Shown: one piece after another, positions 32,812 to 45,610 of the stretch | Layout: the number at the start of each line of letters is the position of its first letter | Position numbering within the stretch: position 1 is the first letter of the stretch | Made by a program: the position numbers and the translations under genes | Assembly: GCA_022570795.1 (NCBI GenBank) | Contig: JAKUDP010000011.1 | Span: forward strand, 620,001-684,000 | DNA length: 64,000 nt | Direction: 5' to 3' | Source: Sphaerulina vaccinii | Taxonomy: Eukaryota; Ascomycota; Dothideomycetes; Mycosphaerellales; Mycosphaerellaceae | Notes under the pieces: model-generated | Database searches by the model: none | Seen by the model: the letters and a program-made list of their open reading frames with translations, nothing else | What the model was told of the DNA's origin: nothing

Positions 32812-33788
32812 GCGTACTAGGAAGGAACAAAGAATGAATGAATGCTTCTCTCGTCCGAGCTTGTGCCAGGCGAGTATTTCACTATTTCACTATTTCACTT
32901 CAGGTTCTCTGTGTCATGGTAGAGGCAGCGCTGCATCTGTCGTCGTTGTTGGCGTTCTACGGGAAATGGAAAGTTAGGTATGGGAACCCGGAACTCGAGA
33001 ACAGGTTACGGCCGGCTGTGATCTGTATATATGAGGCGCTCAATATGATGGCGTCGCTACTACTACCTACATTGCTTACTGGTCTTACAATACTTATTGA
33101 GGTGACGTGAGCTGCATGTGTTAGAGACGACAGTTAGTGTTTGGTGAAGTACATGTTGAGGTATGAGCTTACAGACAGCGGTCGAGCGCTGCCGATCTTG
33201 CTATCTTCTATCAACATGATCCTCTGCTCTTTGCTGAGAAGGCTGAACAGCAACGGCTCCCTTTGTTCTTGAGATTGTGGCATTGTATTGGACGACCACG
33301 TCCATCTCACGATCCGTTTGTCGTAGCAGTACCTTTGTGGGTCGTGGCGAGCAGGCACGACGGGCACCTGCCCGGGCATGCCGTCCAACGGTTGAGCTCG
33401 ACTTCTTGCTTCTCTTCCCTATCTCTCGACTTCCTGAAGAGCAGATTCGCAATATGTCATTTCTTTGACCTCATCAATTCAATCTCGCTGGCCTTTACTC
33501 ATTGTGAGGTCTAGGTTGTTCTGCTAACCATGCATGCACATAGCATAAACTTGTGCATTGCTGCTGTTCTCGAGCTCTGAACAGTACACTTCATCGACAC
33601 TCTTTTTGAACGACCAGACAGAACACCACCGATTGACAACTTCTCGCTGGACGCTGAAGTTCCTACTACAATCCTTTACTCTTTTTCTTAGCTGCCTGAT
33701 AGAGCGATATCGACCATCGACTTCTTCCTGGCCACTGAAGCTCCTACTACAGATCTAGCTCTCAGTACCTTCTCGATTGCCACCAACC
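32812..33788. other. Intergenic with short direct repeats
   Basis: Nearly 1 kb. A CACTATTT octamer-type repeat (three units) sits at about 32878-32899. An imperfect ~45-bp direct repeat (blocks starting near 33631 and 33712, sharing CTGAAGYTCCTACTACA) lies just upstream of the next gene. No gene seen. Confidence 0.45.
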
Positions 33789-34670
33789 ATGGCTAACATA
33801 ATGGCACTGGCTCGCGAGACCGTTGGTCATATCGCCTTGCAGCTGGACAAGCAGGACTTCCACAACTTTCGATCCACTATGAACTCACACATTCGCAACA
33901 GTACTCAATCTGAATTTGCGTTCCGCTACTGCAGGCGGCTGGATGCGGACGTCTTGATAGATAACAAAGTTCCACCTCGCACCGACTTGTCTCAGACCAA
34001 TGTTCATCTCCTTGTAAAGGGAGGCAGCGACAGTCGCGCAAACATGGTCAGGAGCATCAACTTCCACAGCCGCGATGGCTGGTTCAACACCATGTTCCCG
34101 GATCAACATGTCCAAAACATCATGCAGGTCCTGGCCCTCACACCCAAGGCTGACAACGTCGCGACTCGATGCCATAGGCAACCAGCCAGTGATGTACTCT
34201 TCCAATCCATTTGGCAGACTGCTGCCCTTAACCATCCTATTTGCCATCTCACCATCACATCCGGAAGTTGGGCCAAACCTGATCGAGTGAGAGCAACTCG
34301 ACACCAGATCATTCGCTTATTGAAGCAGCATGCAAATACCCTCGAGACTCTCACTCTTGATTCCGCGATTTTGATTGCAGCTGACTGGGAGCCAATTTGG
34401 GTAACGATTCGTGACAAGATGAAGCTTAGCAGATTCGACTTTGGTCATTGTCGGCTTCATGAACAGCGGCTATTTCAACTAGTGCCACTTGCTCCATTGT
34501 TCACGCTGCCGGCCGGCCAGATTCGGCAGGTGCAGTACGCTCCCGGACAGAGCTACTTGTTCTCTGGGTCCACTGCTCAGATGCAAGGTGTTCAGACGAT
34601 CAAGGCGGGAGCGAACAGACTTCTGATGATGTTCAACAGTGTTTGGCACGATCCTAATAAGCCGTCCTAG
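33789..34670 (+). CDS. F-box-like family protein
   Basis: The product is 293 aa, intronless. The N-terminus LARETVGHIALQLDKQDFHNFR resembles the degenerate F-box start. The middle (LKQHANTLETLTLDSAIL) and the C-terminus (GANRLLMMFNSVWHD) match the plan of the 23614-24690 protein, so the two are probably distant paralogues. The ATG sits in a good context (ACCATGG). Function is unknown; an SCF adaptor is a guess. Confidence 0.65.
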   Translation: MANIMALARETVGHIALQLDKQDFHNFRSTMNSHIRNSTQSEFAFRYCRRLDADVLIDNKVPPRTDLSQTNVHLLVKGGSDSRANMVRSINFHSRDGWFNTMFPDQHVQNIMQVLALTPKADNVATRCHRQPASDVLFQSIWQTAALNHPICHLTITSGSWAKPDRVRATRHQIIRLLKQHANTLETLTLDSAILIAADWEPIWVTIRDKMKLSRFDFGHCRLHEQRLFQLVPLAPLFTLPAGQIRQVQYAPGQSYLFSGSTAQMQGVQTIKAGANRLLMMFNSVWHDPNKPS

Positions 34671-36839
34671 GTGCAGGTAGATGCCATGTCGTAAACGATA
34701 GACTAGACTAGTGCTTAATCTTTGCAAGCCATATTGTTAGCTATTCAAGTATCAACAGCATATGATCTGATCAAACCTGTTCTCAACCATGCTTGTGTCA
34801 AAGTCGCTGTAGTCGAGGTTTTCTCAACTACTTCTCCTTGCTATTATGTCATCCACGAGCTCCTCGAGCTTTGAGACACCAAGCACTGCCATGATGTCGT
34901 GTCAAGTTGCCATAGTGGCGACGAAACATGCATTCGCACTTTCAACGTTGATAGGGTGTTGTTCCAAGTGGTGAATGTATGCTGATTATGTACAAAGTTG
35001 GCATCCGTAAGTAAGAGTAACAAGTCCCCCTCCATCGCTGTTGCCCACAACGTTCTTGCAGTAGTCGTCAATTCCAGATGAAGTGCGCGTGCATGAAAGT
35101 GGAGAGTTCCAGGCCCAGCTTCAAACTATTGCCTTGGTACCGAACGTTGTGTTCCGACCACCTCCGGTCAATACGAAAGAACCCGATCAGGCAGGTCGTT
35201 CTTGTTGATTGTGGTATTTCGCATTTGTTCGCATATTGTGGCTCTTATCGGTCCTTTTCAGCCTTATGGACTTCTGCCGGCAGCACGGACTTCAGCAGCC
35301 GGCCTACGCAAGCTCCTCTTCGAGACATTGTGGATGTCGATGATGGGAGAGGCAGAATTTGTGGTATTGGAATGCGGCCCGGGTCTCCGGCGTCTTGCTC
35401 GATCGTCCTCTCGCCATATCACATCTCGGCGACCTTGAGGAGGATTTGCGTTGGTTGTTGGAATCAGTGTTGATCAGCTGCTTGGCAATGTTCTAGAACA
35501 TCACACGGCTCAGCAACTGTTATCCAGGTTGCCGTAATCGATAAGGTGAGGTCGTTGTAGTCAAGGATACTGCATTCGAGCTTCTGCGGAGTATTTGTGA
35601 ATCGTGAAGGTTGCTCCAGCTTCAATTGACATTCGTAGGTAGGTTATGGCGATAAGGCTGATCTTTGCATATGGCAAGGTACATTAACTTTTGTCGGCAT
35701 GCACTTCGACTTTTGTGGAAGTGGTATGTTCATCGCGACAGTATCTTCGGCATGCCCGATTCTATCGCGCCGAGACCTTGGCTTGTGCTGGTGGTATGAA
35801 GTTGTCTCCATATCAGCACAGCGATCCAGAGTGCATTTGGAACTGTTGCATTGATCGGTGCAGATCCTGCCTGTGGTCGGATGCAGGGCAACTGAAGTTT
35901 CAGGCGATTCCCAATATGTTCAATGCGAAGTCGATCTCTTGGCTTCGAACATCGTGCATGTGCTTGCAGCGATGAGCTTGCATGGAATCTCTCCAACTTG
36001 TGATGTGCTGGACGTTGAAACTGATAGTTCGTCATATCACATCGAGGTTTTCAAGTATGTCACACTCTTGCCATACTCAAGCCTGGTGACTTCTGTTCGC
36101 CTCTGCAGCACACATCATCATGTACCCATTTCGCAAGGTCTTGGAGGCCGCGAGTCCTTCTTCCGAAGTGGAGGTCCCGGCCACCAAATGTCAATGTGGT
36201 CAGCCCTGCGAGATGACTAGCACGCTCCAGTTTGGTCCTTGTGCATTTGAGATGGGTTTACTTGATCAGGGGTCCAGTCCGTAGATCTGCCGTTTGTGTG
36301 ACACAACGTTGCATTTATGAAAGGGCTGAGCTGCCGGCGAGCTCTGTGTGCCCTGAATTGCATCCTTCGAAGCGTTCCATAAGTCTTGATGTGGCGGGGT
36401 CGGTTCTGTGGCTGGCTTCCTTCACGATGCACGTCAGCGTGCCAAGAGCGGCTATCGGCAATATGGTCGCAAGTGTAAGAGTCGATCATGGGCGGTGCTA
36501 ACGTGAGCAGATCTAGAGCCAATAGCTATGTAGCGCCATAGCGTTGAACAAGACCAGTCAATGTACAATGCGTCAGCTGCATTAGCTTGAAAATATCAAA
36601 CCAAGCTGCCTCCTTCAAAACGTTCTAGGCGAGCAGGCAGATGCAGCGCAGGATTCCTTGACATCGTGGCGAGAGGTCGGAGGTGCTCCGACATGATCCA
36701 CGCCTTGGAAGATGTGATGGAGTACGGTCTTTGAATATGCGCATGCACTCATAATGCTTTTCTTCGTGATCATGGTCGTAAGATTCGTAGAGGCGTTGGA
36801 TTCCAGGGTTGAATCGTTCGTCGTGGATGCGATGCGTAC
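34671..36839. other. Gene-poor 2.2 kb
   Basis: Only short frames without recognisable domains. It may contain eroded sequence, but I could not tie any part to a family. The last ~250 bp are the 3' flank of the zinc-finger gene. Confidence 0.4.
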
Positions 36840-39506
36840 TCAGGTCGACTCGCCAGATGCTGCTCCACTCCCAGGCTGTGGGTCAGGTGAGTGACCGTTC
36901 GTCGAGATCATGAGAGCCGGAGGAGGAGCATGACCAGTCTGTGTAACAACTCGCTTCTCGGGCAGAGGTTCGTCCTTCATGCATGCAAGTTCAAGCATAT
37001 TCGTCCATTTGCCTGTTCACGTCAGTAACCGTGCATTTGCGATGAATTGACGAGAACTTTACCTGATGTGCCTTGATGGCTGTGCTTCAAGTGTTGTCGG
37101 AAGTGATCAGCCTAGGCACAGTTAGTACAGCCAATGTAAGTAACGCATCCTGCTGCTTACCCGAAAGAACTTCTTCGCTTGGTTGCATTCGCCAAACTTG
37201 TGGACGTGGTTGAGATGCTCGGCGCGCAGATCCCACTGGGGCGGATTTGGGAACTCTTCACCACAGTACCCGCAGATATCGTGCGCACTGCCAGATCCGC
37301 TGTGAAATGCCGCTTCTACGCCAGCAAGCGCGGCGCATGACCAGCTATGGCGACGAAGGTGAAGTGAGTTCTGATGTCTTTCTGCTTCGTTCTTGTTTTT
37401 GAATCTGCAAGGGACAAGTCAGCTATTGTCAGCATCATATGCGTAGCGAGCCGACTTACCGGTTTGGGCAATAAGCACATGTATACTGCTTCTCGGACTC
37501 GTGTAACCGGAGTTCCTCCTCTGTATCGAATTTCTTCGGCTTCTTCGGACAGCATTCACAGATGAACACTCCCTGCAGACGCGTCGCAGAGGGCTTTCGG
37601 GATTGCGCAAGGCCCTCTCCAGGGCTGTTCGATTGCTGAACGCTTTGAGAGCTCTGCGAGAGTGTTCGCTGATGAGGCGCAGAAGTCGCTGCTGAGTGCG
37701 GGCTCAGTCCCTTGGCACTTTGGGGCTGTACGTTGAGTCTGGTCTCTGTAGGCTCAAACGCAGGCGACAGACCGCTAGGCGAGATGCGCCCCGAAGAGTA
37801 GCTCGTTGCAGCTGTGCTTGGTATACTGAGACCGGTGAGAGATGAGCCTAAGGACCCATGTCTTGGTCCATAAGACGATGCTGAGGATACCGAAGAATGG
37901 TTGGGGTGGAATCGTGAAACCGGAGACGCTCTAGGAAGCTGCTGTATAGACCTTCGATGTATGATTTCGCTGTGTGCTGAAGCACTGCTCACAGAAGAAC
38001 GATCTTCGCGAGTCAAGTCTCGAGGTGGCGATGAAGCACGTCTCTTCTGCCCAGGTCGTGCATCCGAGCCTGGGCTTCGATCATAACGGTCCTGGATGTT
38101 GAGATCCCGCATGTGACTGTCTTCCATAGGATCGTCGTGATGATACATGGCTGCATCGTAGCTCCCCCGTTGTGAGACGCTGTCCTCGAAAGTTAGGCTG
38201 CTGTGTCGCGAAGGCTGGAAACGTCCGCTTTCGTGGTCATTCCACGACCAGCTGAAGCCCGGAGAAACAGCACCAGAGGACGGCCATCGCGAGCTGGCAG
38301 GTGAATCCATTGATCCTTGTTGCTGTCGCTCTGGCATTGACAAAGGTCGCAGCAGCTGCGAATTGCGACGTTCGGTCTCAGCATGCGCGAGTTGGGCAGT
38401 TTCCTGGACATTGCCGGCCGCATATGAAAGTGAGGATCGCTTCGGGGTCGGAGGGCCATTGGGTCCTCCAATGCGACTCAGCAATTGCTTGTCGTATGTG
38501 TTTGAAGAGGCTTCCAGAGTGCGCTGCTCGAGGTGCTTCTCGCCATGCAGTCTGTAGTCGTTCATAGTCAGCATTGTGTTTTGTTGAGCAGCTAGAAAAC
38601 GCAGAAGGTACAATTATGAAAGAGACCATGAGGCGCGAAGTCATTGACCAGTCAGCGGCAGTCGATCGATGCTTCGGTCGTGGTTGGTTTCCATGAGTCG
38701 AGTGCTGCGGCTGTGCCGTCCCACAAGCCAAGTCTAATTGTTCGACACCCAGATTCGGGCATGCCACAATCACAAGGCTGCGACAGCCCTACTATTCCTC
38801 ACTGTGCCCCAAGTATTGTCTTTGCTGCTGCCATGTGCCAATGAAATTCGTAATAGGCAGTGTCATCAAGCCTATGGTACAATGACAGTAGTCTGCGGGC
38901 ACGTAATTTCAACAGCACACATACAATGCCAGGCTATCGAAGCCGAATAGAGTGACGAAGCAAAGTCCCGTGAACATCTCGAATCGTGAATCGTGGACCC
39001 ATAGTGCCCCAATCACACCAGAAAACAAGTACGCATGATATAGAATGAACATACCTGTAATTCGAGCCCGGTCTTGATATGCTGCCATCGTCGCTTGGTG
39101 TGAGACTTCCACTATCTGCCATATCGTTGTTGTTGCCCGTGATGGTCGCAGTGGTTGCAGTAGATATCGCACTCCCTCGGCGTGCCCAGTCGATACTATG
39201 GTTGAGTGTGCCATCATTGTCCTTGTCTGCTCTGCCTCCAAACGGTCTACCTGGCGCTCCACCTAGCAGACTGCTTCCTGCCTTGACAGACGCCGATTTT
39301 CCAAAGTCAGAGCCATTAGGATCGTTGCCCCACTGCCAGCCCGGGTCGTGATTCGGCGATATCGGTATATACGTCGGAGGAGGTAGCGGTGGTGGAACAG
39401 GCTGTTCCTGTGCTCTCGGTATTGTCATGGGCGTAGCGGCACTCGGAAAGTGTGGTGAGCTTCGAAAGCGGTGATGGTTGAGCGTAATGTCTGGTATACC
39501 AGACAT
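36840..39506 (-). CDS. C2H2 zinc-finger transcription factor, five exons
   Basis: Exons on the minus strand are 39506-39055, 38551-37460, 37404-37161, 37111-37063 and 37012-36840; phases close to 669 aa. The N-terminal ~450 residues are Ser/Pro/Gly-rich and disordered. The zinc-finger block begins with FICECCPKKPKKF...RLHE, then YTCAYCPNRFKNKNEAERHQNSLH, DICGYCGEEFPN...HLNHVH and FRADHFRQHLKHSH, a layout typical of fungal nuclear regulators. Intron 1 (503 bp) is long; its acceptor (CTGAC...CTACAG at 38552) was chosen because it restores the phase left by exon 1, and a shorter protein starting at the ATG near 38570 is the alternative. DNA target unknown. Confidence 0.7.
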
Positions 39507-41336
39507 CGTCCTGGGTCAGGTGCAGGCTCATGGGCGACACAGGAAGCACCACAACACAAGCTCCACTGGCGAATCGTTGTCCAGGCAGGATAGACAATTG
39601 CCACCACGCTCAGTGTGGCAAGGCGCGTCTTGACGAGAGCGCTTGTTCCGTCCCGGCAGCGCCTTGCAGCAGCGAAGAGCAATGGCACTGTGACGCAAGC
39701 AGAACAACGGGGTGTGACTGAACAGGACAACGCAAAGGGCCGATGCGAGTGCTCAGGTGCCAGGTGGTGAGTGGAAGCACTGATTCGCTCAGTCAGCCCT
39801 ACGTGAGTCCCAGGCCATGCGAGAGGAAGGGATGAGAGAGGCTGCCAGAGTGGGTTCTGTCTCTGCTGAGAAGAGGTATTTCGAGACGGTCAGCACAGCC
39901 ACAAACACCTCGTCGAGGGGTGCGCTTCCTAGCTCTGTAGACTGGACAAGGGCCGGTGAGAGGCAAGGAAGCTGATGATTGAGAGCAGGCAAACTGTGGT
40001 CGGGCCGCCGCGGGAGGTACAGTGAATCTAGTCAGGTCGTGCAGAGGAGGATTGAATGCAAAAACGCCCATCACGACGGCTGTATGCAGTCGCCTTATGA
40101 AGGTCGTGCCATAACTCCTAGCGGCTCTGGCTTGTGAACAAGGTGTGAGCTAGACCCTCGCACAAGCCATCAGCACGCAGAAGCGCTACGCTGCCAAAGG
40201 GAAGGAAGTATGAAGATTGGTCGTTGAAGATCGCACGCTGCAGCGCAACGCACACGATGCTTTTGCACTTCTCGGTGCAACGTGGATGCAGACTAGAATC
40301 AAGACCCTGCTGTCGGCAGGCAAGTCAATCACCGCATGAAAATCGTGTCCCCACGACAGGACGGTCGGGGCCGCTCAGCGTTGATTTGCTGTTCGTCTCA
40401 TGCACGAAAGAGTAGGGCTGCCCGCGGTCCGCAAGGATCACTTCGTATCCTCGTACTGTGTGCAGCAGCTCACAGACTGCTAAAGATTCTTCCACTATAC
40501 TGTCTCCCTTGCAGAAAGAGAAGGCTGGGTAGCTCATGATTCTCGACGACGACGGCATACATCTCCGCCGCCGCCAGCGAGGTTATCGAAATAGGCTAAA
40601 GAGCTTACATAAGTGCCTAAACCTTCTAAGTTCTGTTCTTGCTGTTGGTGGACCTTAACGTGCGAGGGCTTGTGGTCCGGTCATCCATGTAGCTGCATAA
40701 CTACACCCACTCTGCTGAAAGTTCAGGCCGCCCGTGTTGGACTTTTGTCTCACCCACGGCAAGCAGGGGCGAGATCTTTGTAGGCCAGTGCGTGATATGG
40801 GCACTCGAGCAGACGAGCGGAGGTAGCGGTTATAGCTGTACGCTGCCCACTCTTGCTGCAGTCACAGCAGCAGCAGAAAGGTACATCTTGGCGGTCTTCT
40901 CGTTTGCGTGCATCGCGTGTGCCTCATGCAACCTTCCCGACTATGCCCATGGTGCTGCAGCAACGGACCCGAGGCCTCTCGTCAGAACGCCTCAGCGGGG
41001 GCGTGTCAGAAGTATGGGGGTGTTCCGGCGACGTGATGAAGACATCGCCAGTCACGAAGTGGTACTGTTGTCAAGTCAGAAGTATGGCGACTGTGCTATA
41101 CCGTTCTTGAAGGTGGTCTTATATGGTAAGTTGTGTGACTGTTATTATTGCTGAAGAAGTGGTAGAGTTTGTTCGAGATACGGTACAGCCTTACAAGGAA
41201 CTAGCGTGGTTTTAGTGGCTTGAAATTGCAACTACCCATGTCACTTTTACCTCAAGCACTATCGGTCTTCCACAACACCACACCACTGAATATAACAACA
41301 AGAAGCATCTCCGATCGCACACGGCGCCCAGTCCTG
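39507..41336. other. Divergent intergenic region, 1.8 kb
   Basis: It lies between the zinc-finger gene (-) and YVH1 (+). Long regulatory regions are common for transcription-factor genes. No gene or RNA recognised. A longer YVH1 start (ATG near 41238) is possible but does not match the family. Confidence 0.4.
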
Positions 41337-42685
41337 ATGGCGCTTCTCGACAAAGTGCAGGGCGAGCTGGAGTTGTACATTGGCGGGTTCGTCTCAAGCC
41401 TCTGCTGCAAGCCGGCCGCCACTTCGCCACATCTAGACTCTGATATGTGGTAGGCTCTTCTCTCTACGCGGCAAAGAAGCACTGCAGGCCTCGAACATCA
41501 CCCACGTTCTCTCGGTGCTGAAGCTGCCGCTAGACGAGAAGCTGTTCGAGAATCACGAGCACAAGGTCGTAGAAGTGGACGATGTCGACGACGAGAACTT
41601 GCTGGAGCATTTCGAAGACTGTAACAAGTTCATTCAAGCCGGGCTTGATGCAGGCGGTGGTGTGCTCGTGCACTGGTAAGCCTGACTTTGTTCTTCTCCC
41701 GCCATCCTCTTGTCATCACTCCACCTTCCTTTTGAAGAGCAAAGCAAGGTTTGGTGGCTGTGTGTCACGCTCGCACAGTGACCAGGATACCGTACCACAC
41801 TGCCAATATTCGATTGACTAGGAGCTAGGAGCTGCTGGAAGTCGCACAAGGAGATGGGATTCGTGCATCACCTTGGAAACATAAGATGGTCAAGATGACG
41901 ATACTGACTATTGGTGTTGCAGTGCCATGGGCAAGTCCCGATCTGCGACCTGCGTGATCGCCTATATGATGCACAAATATGGACTCAGCCCAGACGAGGC
42001 GCTGGCGCAGCTTCGAGAAAGCAGACCACTCTGCGAGCCCAATGAGGGCTTTTGGAAGCAGCTAGAGCTGTATCACGAGATGGGCAGACCCGAGAAGGTG
42101 GAAGAAGTCCCTGCCTATCAGCGCTGGTTGTATTTGCAAGAGGTCGCCTTAAGTCGTGCTTGTGGGCAAGCGCCAGAGGCAGAGAAGATTCGATTCGAGG
42201 ACGAGCACGCCACAGGTGCTGGTGTTGCAGATTTCGAGATGCGCTGTAAGAAGTGCAGGTGAGTAAGCAAGAACATGACTCTCCTGGTCATCCAATCTGA
42301 CCATACCAGGCGTACATTGGCCACGTCTCAGTACATTGTCAGCCACAAAGCGCGTCAAAGTGAGCAAAGCAGCCCGCCTGCCGGCAAAAAGAACACAACT
42401 GTAGCATGCGCTCACTACTTCCTGGATCCGCTTTCTTGGATGCGATCAGAACTCGAACAAGGCAAGCTTGACGGTCGTCTCGAATGTCCGAAATGCAACA
42501 CAAACGTTGGCAAGTATGCGTGGCAAGGTATGCAGTGTAGCTGCGGTGACTGGGTTGTGCCAGGTATCAGCCTTGCCAAAAGCAGGATTGACGAAGCCAA
42601 GTCAAGACCGCACGACAATTATGGCATTCGGATGCCAGCAACAGCAAGCAGCAGGAAACCAGGACAAGGCCGAGGCAATCTGTGA
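41337..42685 (+). CDS. YVH1: Dual-specificity phosphatase YVH1
   Basis: Exons 41337-41386, 41454-41675, 41923-42258 and 42310-42685 give 327 aa. The phosphatase domain starts at once (ELELYIGGLFSLRGKEAL) and has the signature HCAMGKSRS with catalytic Cys91, split across intron 2. The C-terminal zinc-binding domain shows CKKC, then CAHYFLDPLSWM, CPKCNTNVG and CSCGDW, the cysteine set that lets Yvh1 release Mrt4 during 60S ribosome maturation. Intron 1 has a GTTCGT donor, weaker than the usual GTAxGT. Intron 2 is 247 bp, unusually long. The nearby SIW14-like phosphatase belongs to a different subfamily. Confidence 0.92.
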
Positions 42686-45283
42686 GATGTCAGCATCACC
42701 TGCTTTCCACCAGAAGGATAAGCTTCTCCGCAACATAATGAACGGTATGTGGTTGTGAACAGGTTCTCACGTACGCTTATTGATCCTTGGCATGCCCTCA
42801 TGCCCAAGCCAATGGTTTGCTTCAGCATGACTAACTGTCGCACAGTTGCAGTACTTTCCGAGTGACGAGTCAAGCTTACGCCATCTCTTGTCATACAAGA
42901 GTGACAAGCGCGACATGCGACAATACACACAATGCTACTGTCGCTCGCGATGAGAACAGCAACAGATCCCGAAGCCTTGTGACTGCTGCGCGATTGATCA
43001 TTGCCCCGGTAAGCAATGGATGGTGGGGTCTCACGCCATGGTCTTGGTACGCGTATGGCTTGGTGGTGGTCATGCCACGAACCACATGCCGCATACCGTA
43101 TCAGCCAGCCACTCGGTGCACCGAGACAGATGCGATTGCCAATGTGCATAATCATAGGAAATGCCTTTCGCTAGCTCACACCATCGATCTGTGCTGTGAA
43201 GCAATCGATATACGGAAAGTTCACATCAATGGACTATCTGCCAGAGCTCGATGGATCCTGCTGTGTTCGTCGAGTGTTGGGTCATCCTTCATGCGCATTG
43301 TGAGAGGTCACTCGAACAGTACGCCTGATGGAGTAGCGCTCAAACCATTGGATCGACGACACTTCCCTCGTCGGCGGTCCAGACGTTGGACGTGAAGAAC
43401 AATCACATTGCTTGAGATACTTCTTGCCGTCAGTCTACACTCCGCCACTGTGACTGACACCTGCTATTAGGCCTTCTGTGGCGTTCAAAGACCTAGCACT
43501 TACGCGGCTGACATATTGTGGCGACTCTGCCGCACCCACATGCAAGCAATAGCTAATGCACATCGGACCCTTCTCCATGACTTTGAAGAGTACAGCATCA
43601 AGAACACAACCGATGTAACGCCCATAGCTTCGGCGACTCCGCATGAATATCGCCGCTCGATCTCGCAGTTCAGCGACCGACTTCTGTCCGAGACATGTGC
43701 AAACCCAGGCATTTCGAATTACTTTTACCTCGTTCACCGTTCTGAAGGACCTTCCTATTTGGACCTCAAGCTGTGGTGACTATTCAACGTCCTATGTTTC
43801 ACAACGTAGCGATCACGCTAGAGCCACTTCCGCTGACAAGCTGGTTGGACAGAAACATTAGTCACTCTGCTAACACATTGGCAAAGCACGAAGATTAGCA
43901 GTAACTTTTGGTCATGATCTTGATTTCATCAGTTTCCAGCTGGCGACCGCTCTATATGGAGTCGTGTTCGCACTTGCTACTGTATTGATCAGCCTGAAGT
44001 GCCGACAAGCTATTTCTTAGCACCAGCCACACTTACCAGGGCCACTATATCTTTACAGGCCCCCTTGTTCTCTGCAGACTCCACTCCACTCCGACTCGGC
44101 GCCGGACAACGGAGACGCGAGTTCGCGCCCTTCACATTCTCTGCACGGAGCTGCAAGCTCATGCAGGATAGCCGCCATGTGGTGAGATGCAATAGACGAC
44201 AATGCATCAAGGCGGCGTCAAATGGCATTCCAGTCACGCTGCGGCAACGCAGAATGGATGAGCATGCGGTCAGCCAAGTCAGCCATGCGGCACAGGTGCT
44301 ACTGTTACACGCGCTTCGCGTGCGGAACACACACACACCTATCTCAACAAGCGGCGGCGGCAGGACAATCTTCGTGATCATCTGTGATGTCTCACGAGTG
44401 ACGCACATCGCAGCTCCTTCACACTCAGCTTCACCAACTGCCGCACTTCATATTCCTTACGCCACACCTTATACACAGCTTCCCTTGAACGACCACCCGC
44501 CCTTACCGAGACTTCAAGATCCAAGAGACACGCCAGAAAACACATCGGAACTTCGTCCCATGCTATTCGATCTTGCTCGACATGGCTAGGATCTCTCCAC
44601 ATGCTTCTCTCCACATGCTTCGTGGAGGAAATGCGGAATTAGACCAACGACAGCTGTCGAGTGACACTCTCAATACATATGCAGCATATAGTGCGACATA
44701 GCCGCCACCGGGCCCAGTGTGCACACAAGTTGTATCACGCAGCCCCTGGAGCGGAGAAACCAAACGTCCCTGGCATATGCAATATGCATGCGACTTCACT
44801 TGTAATCAATACAACGTGGGGTGCGCATGCACTGCGCCAGGAAAAGTGGTCCCCAAGCACGACAAGAACAACAGCCAGCTCAAGTGCACTCCGCATCTGT
44901 ACGATCTTATAGAGGCAAAAAGAAGAGCCCTTGCATCGACCGCATGAAATAGGAACGCCACCTCCCATCAACCACTCAGACGGAGATAGTATGCACTGTA
45001 AGCATCGCACATGATTCACTACTCTCACATCTAGGCCAGCTCAGCACAAAAGTGTGTGGTGAGACCGCGTGAAGATCAGGAGGTCTCTCCTTCTAGACAG
45101 CCCTTGCTTCGCCTACATACAGAGCTGAGAAGTGCCAAGTGAGTGCGGCATATGCATGAGAAGTCCAGCGATCGATCGCGTCTTGGACGAGACATCACTT
45201 CGTCCTTCTGGCATCAGCACATCGTCATATTGTTGCAGATTCGAAAGCTCTCCTCTCGGACATCTGTCCGTATCTCTGGCAGG
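42686..45283. other. Gene-poor region
   Basis: About 2.6 kb with only unconvincing frames (the longest, 43999-44589, has no recognisable motif and a composition like random translation). No RNA gene recognised. Confidence 0.4.
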
Positions 45284-45610
45284 CTCAAATGTTTGCAGTG
45301 GTCAGCTTGGCTGTTCTTCTATACCGGAGAATCCAGGCAATCCTCTGCCCCCAAGTGACGGTGATGTATAGCCACCTCACGGAACGAAACAACCACAACG
45401 ATCCTTCATACCAGGAGTACCAGAGGTCAAGCAATTCCGTTGCCTCTCAAATGTTTGCAGTGGTCAGCTTGGCTGTTCTTCTATACCGGAGAATCCAGGC
45501 AATCCTCTGCCCCCAAGTGACGGTGATGTATAGCCACCTCACGGAACGAAACAATCACAACGACTCTTCATCATACCAGAAGTACCAGAGGTCAAGCAAT
45601 TCCGTTGCTT
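45284..45610. repeat. Tandem duplication, 162 + 165 bp
   Basis: Copy 1 (45284-45445) is followed directly by copy 2 (45446-45610). They differ at a handful of positions and by a 3-bp insertion (TCA) in copy 2. Both period and insertion are multiples of three, so a plus-strand frame (45289-45855, 188 codons) runs through both and repeats a 54-residue block beginning MFAVVSLAVLLYRRIQAILC. Whether it is coding is unknown. Confidence 0.9.

Noticed and set aside
43999..44589. 196-codon frame in the gene-poor region
   Set aside because: No motif and no supporting splice structure; composition resembles random translation.
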